DNA from: JAFGCR01 sp964538225
GTDB lineage: Bacteria; Patescibacteriota; Gracilibacteria; UM-FILTER-43-11
Assembly (NCBI GenBank): GCA_964538225.1
Contig: CAZIDW010000024.1
Span: 1 to 16,992 of the forward strand
DNA: 16,992 nucleotides
Reading direction: 5' to 3'
Below, one piece after another: positions 1-6,980 of the stretch (position 1 is its first letter; each line of letters begins with the position of its first letter). The notes below the pieces were generated by a model. It worked only from the letters and a program-made list of their open reading frames with translations. It had not been told where the DNA came from and did no database searches. The position numbers were made by a program, and so were the translations under genes.

Positions 1-2571
1 CTGGCTTGTCGGCGGAGAAGGGGAGTCGGCCGAAATCCGCTGGGCCACCCGGGCCTCCGGGCTTGAGGACACCAGTCTCTGGCGGGGGTTAGTGATCCCG
101 GCTTCGATCTTGTCTTTGTTGGTCTGGAGTTTTTCCGGGTCCACCTGTTTTTGAGGAATTACCGCCGGCTGTTCGACGTTGATCTGAACTTTAAACAGCG
201 TGCTGATCACATTGTGCTGGATAGACGCGAGCAGTTTCTTAAGCATCCCGAAGGATTCCTGTTTGTATTCGATCAGGGGATCTCGCTGCCCATACCCACG
301 CAGGGCGACGGATTCACGCAGATTGGTCATGGCGTCGATATGCTCCATCCATAAAGTATCGACCACACGGAACAGGATGTTTTTTTCCACCTGCCGCATC
401 AGCGACGGGTCGGGAAGCGTCTCTTCTTTTAAGCGGTGTTCGGTGTGCAGGACATTAGTGAGGTACTCTGCTATGTCTTCCGGCTTGTCCAGTTTTTCAA
501 AATCCGCCACGTCCACCGCTGCGGTCTCGTGTGGCAAAAGCGCGTTGAGCGCTTCCGCGATGGCGGTCAGATCCCAGTCGGCGCGGTTAGGGGATTGCGT
601 ATGGGCCTGTACGATGTCCTCAGCCTCTTTTTTCATGAGTTCCAGGATTTCGCTTTTCAGGTCGTCGTTTTCCAGGATCTTCAGCCGCCGCGCGTAGATG
701 ACCTCGCGATGCTTGTTCATCACGTCATCGTATTCCAGGAGGTGTTTGCGGATGTCGAAATTATGGCCTTCCACGCGTTTTTGTGCGGATTCGATACTCC
801 GCGTGATGAGGCGGTTTTCAATCGGCATGTCGTCCGGCAGACCCAGGCGCCCCATCATGTTCTTAATCCGGTCCGCGCCAAAAAGACGCATCAGGTCGTC
901 TTCCATGGACACGTAAAACCGGCTTTCCCCGGGATCGCCCTGGCGGCCGGAGCGGCCGCGGAGCTGGTTGTCGATTCGGCGGGAATCATGCCGTTCCGTA
1001 CCGATAATAACCAGCCCTCCGAGCTCTTTAACGCCGGGCCCCAGTTTGATATCCGTACCACGTCCTGCCATGTTCGTGGCGATGGTCACTGCGCCTTTCT
1101 GGCCGGCCTGCGCCACGATCTCGGCTTCCCGTTCGTGATTTTTGGCATTCAGCACCTCATGCGGGACCCCGTTCATCTTCAGCAGCTTGGAAAACATCTC
1201 AGATTTTTCCACCGATACCGTGCCCACCAGCACGGGCTGGCCTTTCTGGTAATAATCCTGGATGGCTTTGACCACGCTCATCACTTTGCCTTTCTGGTTT
1301 TTATAGATGAGGTCAGAGTGGTCCTTGCGGATGACAGATTGGTTGGTCGGAATCACCAGCGTTTCCAGATTGTAGATCTTATAGAATTCCTCTTCTTCCG
1401 TTTTTGCCGTACCGGTCATGCCGGCCAGCTTAGTATACAGGCGGAAATAGTTCTGAAAGGTTACCGTGGCCAGCGTCCTGCTTTCCTGTTTCACCTCCAC
1501 GCTTTCCTTGGCCTCAATCGCCTGGTGGAGCCCGTCGCTGTAGCGCCGGCCCGGCATCAGGCGGCCTGTGAACTCATCCACGATGATGATTTCCCCGTCT
1601 TTCACTAAATAATCCGTGTCTTTTTTAAAGATGGCTTTGGCTTTCAGGGCCTGTTCGATGTGGTGGACTTCCTGAAACCCCGCGTCGGTGTAGATGTTGT
1701 CCACACCGAGGAGTTTTTCCAGTTCTGCGATGCCGTCTTCGGTGAGTGTGGCGGTGCGCGCCTTTTCATCGATGAGATAATGCGTTTCCGGCTGGAGCCG
1801 GCTGATGAGCTGGGAGTACTGGAGATATTTTTTGGTGGATTCCTCGGCCGGCGAGGAAATAATAAGCGGGGTGCGCGCCTCATCGATCAGGATGGAGTCG
1901 ATTTCGTCCACAATCACGTAATTCAGGTCGCGCTGGACGCGCCGGTCCAGGGTAGTGACCATGTTGTCGCGCAGATAATCGAACCCGAATTCATTATTCG
2001 TGCCGTAAGTGACGTCCGCGCCGTACGCCTCCTGCCTGTCCTGGTAATCCATCCCGTGGGTGATGGTGTCCACAGTCAGGCCGAGGTACTGGTAGATCAC
2101 GCCCATCCACTGGGCATCGCGTCCGGCCAGGTAATCATTGACCGTCACCACATGGACACCTTTGCCGGTCAGAGCGTTCAGGTAAACCGGCAGGGCCGCC
2201 ACCAGCGTTTTTCCTTCACCGGTCTTCATTTCTGTGATCTTACCCTGGTGGAGGGCGATCCCGCCGATGAGCTGGCAGTCATATGGGACCATGTTCCAGG
2301 TATCTTCTTCTTTCCCCAGCTTATAACGGGTGCCTACCAGCCGGCGGCAGGCATTTTTGACAGTCGCGAACGCTTCCACCAGCAGGTCGTCCAGAGGTTC
2401 GCCGTCCTCCAGCCGTTTTTTAAAGCGGCCGGTGTTGGCTTGCAGCTCTTCTTCAGACCATTTTTGGTATTCTTCCTCTTTTTGATTGATAAGGGGGACA
2501 AGCGGCCGGATTTTTTTCAGTTCTTTCTCGTTGTAATCTCCGAGAACGGTTTGAATCAGTTTTTTTAACAT
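1..2571 (-). CDS. secA: SecA preprotein translocase ATPase (C-terminal end beyond window)
   Basis: SecA is the ATPase motor that drives unfolded preproteins through the SecYEG channel at the cytoplasmic membrane. The frame is open from the ATG at 2571 to position 1 (857 codons) with no stop, so the C-terminus lies outside. Visible motifs in order are: Walker A MKTGEGKT (about residues 115-122), the DEIDSILIDEARTP motif-II segment (about 222-234), AGMTGT in the middle, the QLRGRSGRQGDPG motif VI region, the helical-scaffold motif LEYDDVMNKHREVIY, and the wing/scaffold segment LWMEHIDAM near the end. The last roughly 55 visible residues are a low-complexity Pro/Ser/Gln-rich tail. A C-terminal zinc motif is not in view, and whether it exists cannot be told here. 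There is no SD before the ATG. A good promoter lies 105 nt upstream, and the intervening leader is a word-repeat array. Shared promoter architecture links it to the divergent FecR gene. Confidence 0.97.
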   Translation of the reverse strand, partial: MLKKLIQTVLGDYNEKELKKIRPLVPLINQKEEEYQKWSEEELQANTGRFKKRLEDGEPLDDLLVEAFATVKNACRRLVGTRYKLGKEEDTWNMVPYDCQLIGGIALHQGKITEMKTGEGKTLVAALPVYLNALTGKGVHVVTVNDYLAGRDAQWMGVIYQYLGLTVDTITHGMDYQDRQEAYGADVTYGTNNEFGFDYLRDNMVTTLDRRVQRDLNYVIVDEIDSILIDEARTPLIISSPAEESTKKYLQYSQLISRLQPETHYLIDEKARTATLTEDGIAELEKLLGVDNIYTDAGFQEVHHIEQALKAKAIFKKDTDYLVKDGEIIIVDEFTGRLMPGRRYSDGLHQAIEAKESVEVKQESRTLATVTFQNYFRLYTKLAGMTGTAKTEEEEFYKIYNLETLVIPTNQSVIRKDHSDLIYKNQKGKVMSVVKAIQDYYQKGQPVLVGTVSVEKSEMFSKLLKMNGVPHEVLNAKNHEREAEIVAQAGQKGAVTIATNMAGRGTDIKLGPGVKELGGLVIIGTERHDSRRIDNQLRGRSGRQGDPGESRFYVSMEDDLMRLFGADRIKNMMGRLGLPDDMPIENRLITRSIESAQKRVEGHNFDIRKHLLEYDDVMNKHREVIYARRLKILENDDLKSEILELMKKEAEDIVQAHTQSPNRADWDLTAIAEALNALLPHETAAVDVADFEKLDKPEDIAEYLTNVLHTEHRLKEETLPDPSLMRQVEKNILFRVVDTLWMEHIDAMTNLRESVALRGYGQRDPLIEYKQESFGMLKKLLASIQHNVISTLFKVQINVEQPAVIPQKQVDPEKLQTNKDKIEAGITNPRQRLVSSSPEARVAQRISADSPSPPTSQ

Positions 2572-2590
2572 AATAACTGGTAGTTTTCTA

Positions 2591-2667
2591 ATGGATTTCT
2601 TATTGACTGCTTATGGATTGCTAATGGAAGTCAATCAGCTGTCAATCAGAAGTCAATAAGCGATTTC
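2591..2667 (-). repeat. 11-nt quasi-tandem word array in the secA leader (family A)
   Basis: Cutting the plus strand every 11 nt from 2591 gives closely related units, for example ATGGATTTCTT (2591), ATGGATTGCTA (2613), TCAGCTGTCAA (2635) and TCAGAAGTCAA (2646). GTCAATCAG recurs at 2630 and 2641 and as GTCAATAAG at 2652. The array also contains an inverted repeat: CTTATTGACT (2599-2608) and AGTCAATAAG (2651-2660) are perfect 10-nt complements. Read on the minus strand, in the sense of secA, it has the same words in the same order as the array at 14751-14871. Confidence 0.75.
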
Positions 2668-2675
2668 GTAAACTG

Positions 2676-2704
2676 ATTATAGTGAAGCAGGGGCTGATTG
2701 ACAA
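2676..2704 (-). promoter_or_regulatory. Sigma70-like promoter of secA
   Basis: On the minus strand TTGTCA (2704-2699, 5 of 6 matches to TTGACA) is followed after exactly 17 nt by a perfect TATAAT (2681-2676). Transcription would start near 2669, giving secA an untranslated leader of about 100 nt that consists mostly of the word-repeat array. Its -35 overlaps the -35 of the opposite promoter almost completely. Predicted by eye only. Confidence 0.6.
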
Positions 2705-2726
2705 ACAAAACGCATTTTTGTAAGAT
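2698..2726 (+). promoter_or_regulatory. Sigma70-like promoter of the FecR-domain gene
   Basis: A perfect TTGACA (2698-2703), a 17-nt spacer and TAAGAT (2721-2726, 4 of 6 matches to TATAAT) lie upstream of the ATG at 2763. The start point would be near 2733, leaving a leader of about 30 nt. The -35 lies inside a CTGATTGACA word (2694-2703) of the neighbouring repeat family, and is shared back-to-back with the secA promoter. Confidence 0.55.
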
Positions 2727-2762
2727 TTCAACACATTTTAAACTATTTTTAAAACCAGAACC

Positions 2763-4805
2763 ATGTATTACAAACGACCCCCGCGGAAACGGCTGCACAC
2801 TTATCTGATGCCCTTTCTGGTCATCGTGCTGATTTTTGCGGCCATCGTGTTCGGCTGGCGCACACTGAACGATGTCCTCATCGACCAGAACCGGAACACT
2901 TCGAATGAAAAAGTGTTTCTGAATATCGAAAGCGGCAGCGCCAAAGCCATGACGGTGGGAAAAAGCGAATGGCAGAATGCGCCGGACAAGATCTACCTGT
3001 ATCAGGGGGAGCGCTTTAAGACCGGGGCAGACGGCCGCGCTACTTTTACGTTTGTAGACAAAAGTCTCATGCGGCTGAACACGAATACCGAGGTGACGTT
3101 CACGTCGCTGGAAAAACGGAACGAAACTCATAATATCGAAGTGGAACTGGTGCAGGGGGATGTGTGGACGAAAGTGGAACGTATCACCAACCCCGGTTCC
3201 GCGTTTGCCGTCACCACGGATCTGATCACTGTGGACACGCGCAAGGCCGTGATGGCTGTCAGCGCCCCCGGCACGGTTTATATGCTGGACGGGACGGCCC
3301 AGATCGGGGTGAAATACGAGGATGACGTCATTAAGACCTATAACCTGGGGGTGGGCCAGCAGTTTATGGCGGATAAGGCCAAAGCCCAGGCTATCGAGCA
3401 AGGGGAAGATGTCGAAGTCATCTTCGCGCTGAGCGATTCGTTCAAGCGCACGAACTGGTACCGATGGAACACCAAAAAAGACGGAGCTGTCAGCGCTTTT
3501 GAAGAATCTGACACGGAAGCGGTGGATGAAGAGATCATAGAAAAAGAGGACCCTGCCCCTGCGGATGATGAAGATGCCGGGGAAGACCTAGCCAACGTGA
3601 ACCGCGTGGCATACGTGACCAGCCCTTCCAAGAATACCGAAACCGATGAATCCGTTATTACCGTAAAAGGCAAATACGACCCGGAGAAGATCCAGGCCGT
3701 GTATGTAGACGGTCAGGAGGCGGATCTGGATGGAAAAGGGGGGTGGATGCTCCGTTCCGTGAAACTGGCGTTTGAAGGCGAAAATGAGTTCAGCATCGAA
3801 GCCGAAGAACTGGACGGAACCCGGACAGCTTTAGAACCCTTGACTGTGACGTACGACAAAACTTCGCCTGAAATCCCGACGATCACCGACCCCGGGGCCA
3901 ATGATGAGGTAGTGGAGATCGAGGGCGTGGAACAGGTCATCGAAGGCACGGTCAGCGAGGATACCGCCGCGGTTATCGTCAATGACTACCGCCTTACCAA
4001 ATATGTTCCGGGCAGCGAAGAGTTCCTGTATTACGCCAAAACGGAATACGGCAATCTGGAAGTAGGGGAGAATGAATATAAAGTGATTGCTGAAGACAAG
4101 GCGGGCAACCGGAGCGAGCCGGCGTTTATTTACCTGACCCTCCCGCAGGAAGTGGCAGATGAAGCCGGCGATGAGGCGGATGAGGAGCCTGATGATACGG
4201 ATACATCGGCTGATGAGGACGAACTGCCCCACGCCAGTTCCTCCGGCGGAGTGGTGATCACTGCCCCTAATAACGGGGAAAGTTTTACCACCAATGAAAC
4301 CGAATTCGAAATCGAAGGCACCGTGCCGGAAGGGACCGCCAAAGTGACAGTCAATGATNNNNNNNNNNATTACACTCTTTCTTTATTCGAGCCGGGCGAC
4401 ACCGCTTTTAAATACCGCGCCTTTGTGAGTATCGGTAATTTAGTGATCGGGGAAAAGAACACCTACACCGTTAAGGCGTACGACGAAGACGACAGCCTGC
4501 TGGGGGAGGCGAGTATAACGATCGATGTTGAAAGCGGGGCCAGCTCCGCCCCGGTCATCACTATTCCGACGGATAGCGGATCATACACCACCACGCTGGA
4601 CACGCTGGTTGTAGGCGGCACCGTGGGCAAATGGGCCACCCGCATGTACATAAACGACAAAGAGATCACCGATTACATCCCCGGCAGTCAGGAGTGGCGT
4701 GAATCGATCACACTGAACCCCGGCAAAAACACCCTGGTGGTCATGGCCGAAAAAGCGGGGGAGCAGGTGGGCAAGGCGACGATCGAGATTACGTATAATC
4801 CTTAA
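2763..4805 (+). CDS. Membrane-anchored FecR-domain protein with Ig-like modules
   Basis: Probably a cell-surface structural or adhesive protein; its exact role is unknown. A basic N-terminus (MYYKRPPRKR) and one hydrophobic segment (about residues 15-32) suggest a signal anchor with the rest outside the cell. Residues of about 75-190 resemble a FecR domain (YQGERFKTGADGRATFTF, then repeated beta-strand motifs). Four Ig-like/glucodextranase-B-like modules follow, starting near 282, 367, 495 and 595. The last three carry a conserved V/I-N-D turn and a PG(S/D) motif, and Asp/Glu-rich linkers sit before modules 1 and 3. The 10-N gap encodes X at residues 533-536; repair by alignment to the sister modules gives 676 rather than 680 residues. 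FecR proteins of Proteobacteria regulate iron uptake, but no sigma factor or TonB receptor is nearby, so that role is unlikely here. There is no SD before the ATG. Confidence 0.85.
   Translation: MYYKRPPRKRLHTYLMPFLVIVLIFAAIVFGWRTLNDVLIDQNRNTSNEKVFLNIESGSAKAMTVGKSEWQNAPDKIYLYQGERFKTGADGRATFTFVDKSLMRLNTNTEVTFTSLEKRNETHNIEVELVQGDVWTKVERITNPGSAFAVTTDLITVDTRKAVMAVSAPGTVYMLDGTAQIGVKYEDDVIKTYNLGVGQQFMADKAKAQAIEQGEDVEVIFALSDSFKRTNWYRWNTKKDGAVSAFEESDTEAVDEEIIEKEDPAPADDEDAGEDLANVNRVAYVTSPSKNTETDESVITVKGKYDPEKIQAVYVDGQEADLDGKGGWMLRSVKLAFEGENEFSIEAEELDGTRTALEPLTVTYDKTSPEIPTITDPGANDEVVEIEGVEQVIEGTVSEDTAAVIVNDYRLTKYVPGSEEFLYYAKTEYGNLEVGENEYKVIAEDKAGNRSEPAFIYLTLPQEVADEAGDEADEEPDDTDTSADEDELPHASSSGGVVITAPNNGESFTTNETEFEIEGTVPEGTAKVTVNDXXXXYTLSLFEPGDTAFKYRAFVSIGNLVIGEKNTYTVKAYDEDDSLLGEASITIDVESGASSAPVITIPTDSGSYTTTLDTLVVGGTVGKWATRMYINDKEITDYIPGSQEWRESITLNPGKNTLVVMAEKAGEQVGKATIEITYNP
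4359..4368. other. Assembly gap (10 N), probably an artefact
   Basis: Ten Ns join two contigs inside module 3 of the FecR-domain protein. The left flank ends in AATGAT and the right begins ATTACACT. Merging the shared AT gives AATGATTACACT, which stays in frame. The resulting segment ND-YTLSLFE-PG has seven residues between ND and PG, the same as YRLTKYV in module 2 and KEITDYI in module 4. The Ns plus two duplicated bases add exactly 12 nt (4 codons). Confidence 0.8.
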
Positions 4806-4878
4806 TTCGGAAAACACTACCTGAGCCCGAAAAGACGGAAGAAAGATAAAATTCCTTCTTATTTTCTTTAGGGATGAG

Positions 4879-5349
4879 TCATTTATTATGATGCTCATTT
4901 TTTTGCATACGATCCAGAATTTTTTTCATCTGTGCGATTTCTTCCTCCTGAGTTTGGATGATTTGGTCTGCCAGCTCCCTGACTTCAGGGTCAGTGATTG
5001 TAGCGTTCCGGCTCGTGAGGATAGCGGATGAATGGTGAGGAATCATAGCTTTCATATATTGCTGGTCTCCGATGAGTGTCTGATTTCTGAGAAAAGTAAA
5101 AGAAAGTAAAAAGATAAAAACGCCAGCTAGACCGATAAAAATATTCAGTTTTTTATTTGTATACATCGGTCCCATCAGAAGGATCATTAAAAGAGCCATC
5201 GGAGACACCATCAAAAAAGCCATATACAACCGATTGATATTAAGATAAATATGTCCGGTTTGGGCAACATTCAGGAACATCACCGTATACATGAGCAAAA
5301 AAGAAGCAGTAAGCATGATTGACAGCAATTTGTAATTTTTGAATTTCAT
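4879..5349 (-). CDS. DUF305-domain membrane protein
   Basis: A 156-residue protein with three predicted membrane helices (about 8-27, 40-60, 68-86) followed by a helical DUF305 segment with the signature MIPHHSSAI (102-110) and an Asp/Glu-rich helix ending DRMQKNEHHNK. DUF305 proteins are ferritin-like helical proteins often found near copper or other metal-handling genes; the biochemical function is not settled and no metal genes are visible here. The ATG at 5349 is preferred; an upstream in-frame GTG at 5373 would add only FINPLFF-type residues. It starts 31 nt after the end of mltG and may be co-transcribed with it. By eye its GC content is near 40 percent, well below its neighbours, which suggests recent acquisition. 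No SD is present. Confidence 0.85.
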   Translation of the reverse strand: MKFKNYKLLSIMLTASFLLMYTVMFLNVAQTGHIYLNINRLYMAFLMVSPMALLMILLMGPMYTNKKLNIFIGLAGVFIFLLSFTFLRNQTLIGDQQYMKAMIPHHSSAILTSRNATITDPEVRELADQIIQTQEEEIAQMKKILDRMQKNEHHNK

Positions 5350-5380
5350 AAAAAACAAAGGATTAATAAACACAATAGTA

Positions 5381-6373
5381 TTATAGATACTTCCGCTTAT
5401 TCGCGTTATGCTCCTCTAACGTTTCCGCGTAATGCACCTCGCCGTCTGAATCGTGCAGGTAGTAGAAGTAATCGGTTTTTTCAGGGTACAGCGCCGCGTG
5501 GATGCTGGACAGGCCGGGGTTTGAGATGGGAGTAGGAGGCAGGCCGCGGTATTTGCGGGTGTTATACGGGCTGTCGACCTGAAGATCATCGTAGGTCAAA
5601 CCGCCTTTAGTGCGCCCCAATGCGTAAAGGACTGTCGCATCAGCTCCCAGCCCAACGTTATTGTCAAAACGGTCCCATAAAATACCGGCTACGGTAGGCC
5701 GCTCATCCGGATCACGCTCCTCGCGCTCTACAATACTGGCCATGATCATGATCTCCTCAAATGTCCGCCCGCTGTCCTCCACCGCCGCCCAGTCGTCCGC
5801 GGACAGTTTATTTTCCAGGGTCCGGATAAGGCGGGTGATAAAGCGCTCCTCGCTGAAAGTCGCGGGATTGACGAAATAAGTATCCGGATAAAGATACCCT
5901 TCCACATAACCGGCGGGCAGAAAATCGAAAACAAATTCACAGCTGGCCGCGCAGGACAAAAAGCCGTCGGCAGTGGTCAGGCCGGCTTCTTCCAGATACC
6001 CAGCGATCTGTTTATTGGTCCAGCCTTCCAAAATGGTGACGGCCATCTCTTCAGATTTGCCTTCCGCCAGTGCCTGGGCGATCTTTTTTAAGTCAAAATT
6101 CTCCTGCAGTACAATACGCCCGGCTTTCAGCCGGGCGGCCAGGTCGTTCTGCCGGAGGTAAAGCTTGAATACAAACGGGCTCCTGATGAGCTCCTGACGG
6201 TACAAAAGGTCGGCCACGTCCGCGGCGGTATGACCCTGTTTGATGTCCACCACAATCCGGCCATCCGAATCCGGATCATACGCGTAATTCAGCGCCCCGA
6301 CGTAATATTGGTAAAAATAGAACAGGCCGAAAACCAGAAGGCCGATGATAAGGAGTGAAGTTATTTTTTTCAT
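5381..6373 (-). CDS. mltG: MltG endolytic transglycosylase (YceG-like)
   Basis: MltG cuts nascent peptidoglycan glycan strands at the membrane and is proposed to terminate their elongation. The 330-residue product has an N-terminal membrane anchor (about 6-26), a LysM-like segment (about 40-105, IVVDIKQGHTAADVADLL), and the YceG catalytic domain with YLYPDTY (160-166), ASIVEREERD (212-221) and the C-terminal block PYNTRKYRGLPPTPISNPG. Glu216 in the IVERE motif aligns with the catalytic Glu of E. coli MltG (E218). Length is normal for the family. The ATG at 6373 has no SD. It lies 76 nt downstream of ybaB on the same strand, with an inverted word repeat between them, and is followed by the DUF305 gene. 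Confidence 0.96.
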   Translation of the reverse strand: MKKITSLLIIGLLVFGLFYFYQYYVGALNYAYDPDSDGRIVVDIKQGHTAADVADLLYRQELIRSPFVFKLYLRQNDLAARLKAGRIVLQENFDLKKIAQALAEGKSEEMAVTILEGWTNKQIAGYLEEAGLTTADGFLSCAASCEFVFDFLPAGYVEGYLYPDTYFVNPATFSEERFITRLIRTLENKLSADDWAAVEDSGRTFEEIMIMASIVEREERDPDERPTVAGILWDRFDNNVGLGADATVLYALGRTKGGLTYDDLQVDSPYNTRKYRGLPPTPISNPGLSSIHAALYPEKTDYFYYLHDSDGEVHYAETLEEHNANKRKYL

Positions 6374-6387
6374 ATTTTAAAAATGCT

Positions 6388-6448
6388 ACAGTGACCAGTA
6401 ACCAGAGATCAGTTCTGGTCACTGGCGAACTGGTAGCTGGTTACTGGT
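6388..6448. repeat. Inverted word repeat between ybaB and mltG (family B)
   Basis: Two interleaved perfect inverted repeats: CAGTGACCAG (6389-6398) with CTGGTCACTG (6415-6424), and ACCAGTAACCAG (6394-6405) with CTGGTTACTGGT (6437-6448). Either could form a hairpin in ybaB-mltG mRNA. No T-tract follows on the minus strand, so termination is doubtful. The 13-mer ACAGTGACCAGTA recurs at 15437-15449. Confidence 0.75.
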
Positions 6449-6449
6449 T

Positions 6450-6746
6450 TTACTGCCCAAACATACCCCCGAGTCCTCCCATCACATCCTTCATCTTCTC
6501 CGCGCCGATGGTCTGAGATTTTTTGATGGCTTTATTGGCGGCATCGGTGAATGCCTTTTCCAGTTTTTTGGTGTCGCCGGCCACACTGTCATCGATTTTG
6601 GTCTCGATGAAATGCTGTTCCCCGTCGCACACGACGGTCACCCCGTTGGTTTCCGCCTCGATGTGGATATTCTTAAGCTCTTTTTTGATTGTTTTGGCCT
6701 GCTTCTGGAGCTTGTACATGTCCTTGGCCTTATCCGTGAAACCCAT
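6450..6746 (-). CDS. ybaB: YbaB/EbfC-family nucleoid-associated protein
   Basis: A 98-residue DNA-binding protein of the YbaB/EbfC family, which forms dimers and coats DNA in the nucleoid. The typical layout is visible: an N-terminal coiled helix (DKAKDMYKLQKQAKTIKKELKN, residues about 5-26), a central beta-sheet (GVTVVCDGEQHFIETKIDD) and a C-terminal helix with the Gly/Met-rich tail GGLGGMFGQ. The ATG at 6746 is chosen over a GTG at 6788 because an extended -10 promoter overlaps the latter and the extra residues (MVLLLLFYYLK...) are not family-like. In many bacteria ybaB sits between dnaX and recR; here dnaX is about 3 kb away and recR is absent from the window. Probably first gene of a ybaB-mltG-DUF305 unit. 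No SD. Confidence 0.93.
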   Translation of the reverse strand: MGFTDKAKDMYKLQKQAKTIKKELKNIHIEAETNGVTVVCDGEQHFIETKIDDSVAGDTKKLEKAFTDAANKAIKKSQTIGAEKMKDVMGGLGGMFGQ

Positions 6747-6778
6747 AGTTTTGGTTTTTAAATAATAAAACAAGAGCA

Positions 6779-6787
6779 ATAGTACCA
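6779..6787 (-). promoter_or_regulatory. Extended -10 promoter candidate for ybaB
   Basis: The minus strand reads TGGTACTAT, an extended -10 (TGn plus TACTAT at 6784-6779). A weak -35 (TTCCTA) sits 17 nt upstream. The start point would be near 6772, about 26 nt before the ATG at 6746. This supports that start codon. Confidence 0.4.
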
Positions 6788-6815
6788 CAGGAATTCAGAA
6801 TTAGGAAATAGGACT

Positions 6816-6874
6816 AAGGACACAGGACACAGCCGGGATTCAGCCGAGTTCTGTGTCCTGTTTCCTGTGTCCTT
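6816..6874. repeat. GGACACAG word array and hairpin between divergent ybaB and rpsU (family C)
   Basis: AAGGACACAGGA (6816-6827) is a perfect complement of TCCTGTGTCCTT (6863-6874), and CAGGACACAG (6823-6832) of CTGTGTCCTG (6851-6860), so the two arms can pair in two registers. Both flanking genes point away from it, and it lies upstream of both predicted promoters, so it cannot terminate either gene. Confidence 0.75.
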
Positions 6875-6884
6875 AATAAAAAAT

Positions 6885-6912
6885 TTGCTTTTTTCCTGAA
6901 TTTATGTAAAAT
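6885..6912 (+). promoter_or_regulatory. Sigma70-like promoter of rpsU
   Basis: TTGCTT (6885-6890), a 16-nt spacer and TAAAAT (6907-6912). The start point would be near 6919, giving an AT-rich leader of about 60 nt containing two possible hairpins and the SD. Confidence 0.5.
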
Positions 6913-6929
6913 AAATAAGCTTTAGACAA

Positions 6930-6975
6930 TTCAGATAACTTTAATCTGAAATCTTTAATCTAATTTAAAGGAGGT
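6930..6975 (+). promoter_or_regulatory. rpsU leader: two small hairpins and a strong Shine-Dalgarno
   Basis: TTCAGAT (6930-6936) pairs perfectly with ATCTGAA (6944-6950) around a 7-nt loop. CTTTAA (6953-6958) pairs with TTAAAG (6965-6970) around a 6-nt loop, and its right arm overlaps the first bases of the SD AAAGGAGGT (6967-6975), which ends 5 nt before the ATG. This is the only strong SD in the window. The stems are AU-rich and weak, so the folding is tentative. Confidence 0.5.
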
Positions 6976-6980
6976 AACTA

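Noticed and set aside
436..2568. Long plus-strand open frames opposite secA (436-1608 and 1660-2568)
   Set aside because: They are antisense shadows: their translations show no recognisable domains, and the minus strand encodes all SecA motifs without interruption.
4806..4878. Terminator between the convergent FecR and DUF305 genes
   Set aside because: Only a weak AT-rich stem with a bulge (AAAGATAAAAT with ATTTTCTTT) is visible, with no clear T-tract. It is too poor to annotate.
6747..6788. GTG start for YbaB
   Set aside because: The GTG overlaps the predicted extended -10, and the added hydrophobic residues are not typical of the family.
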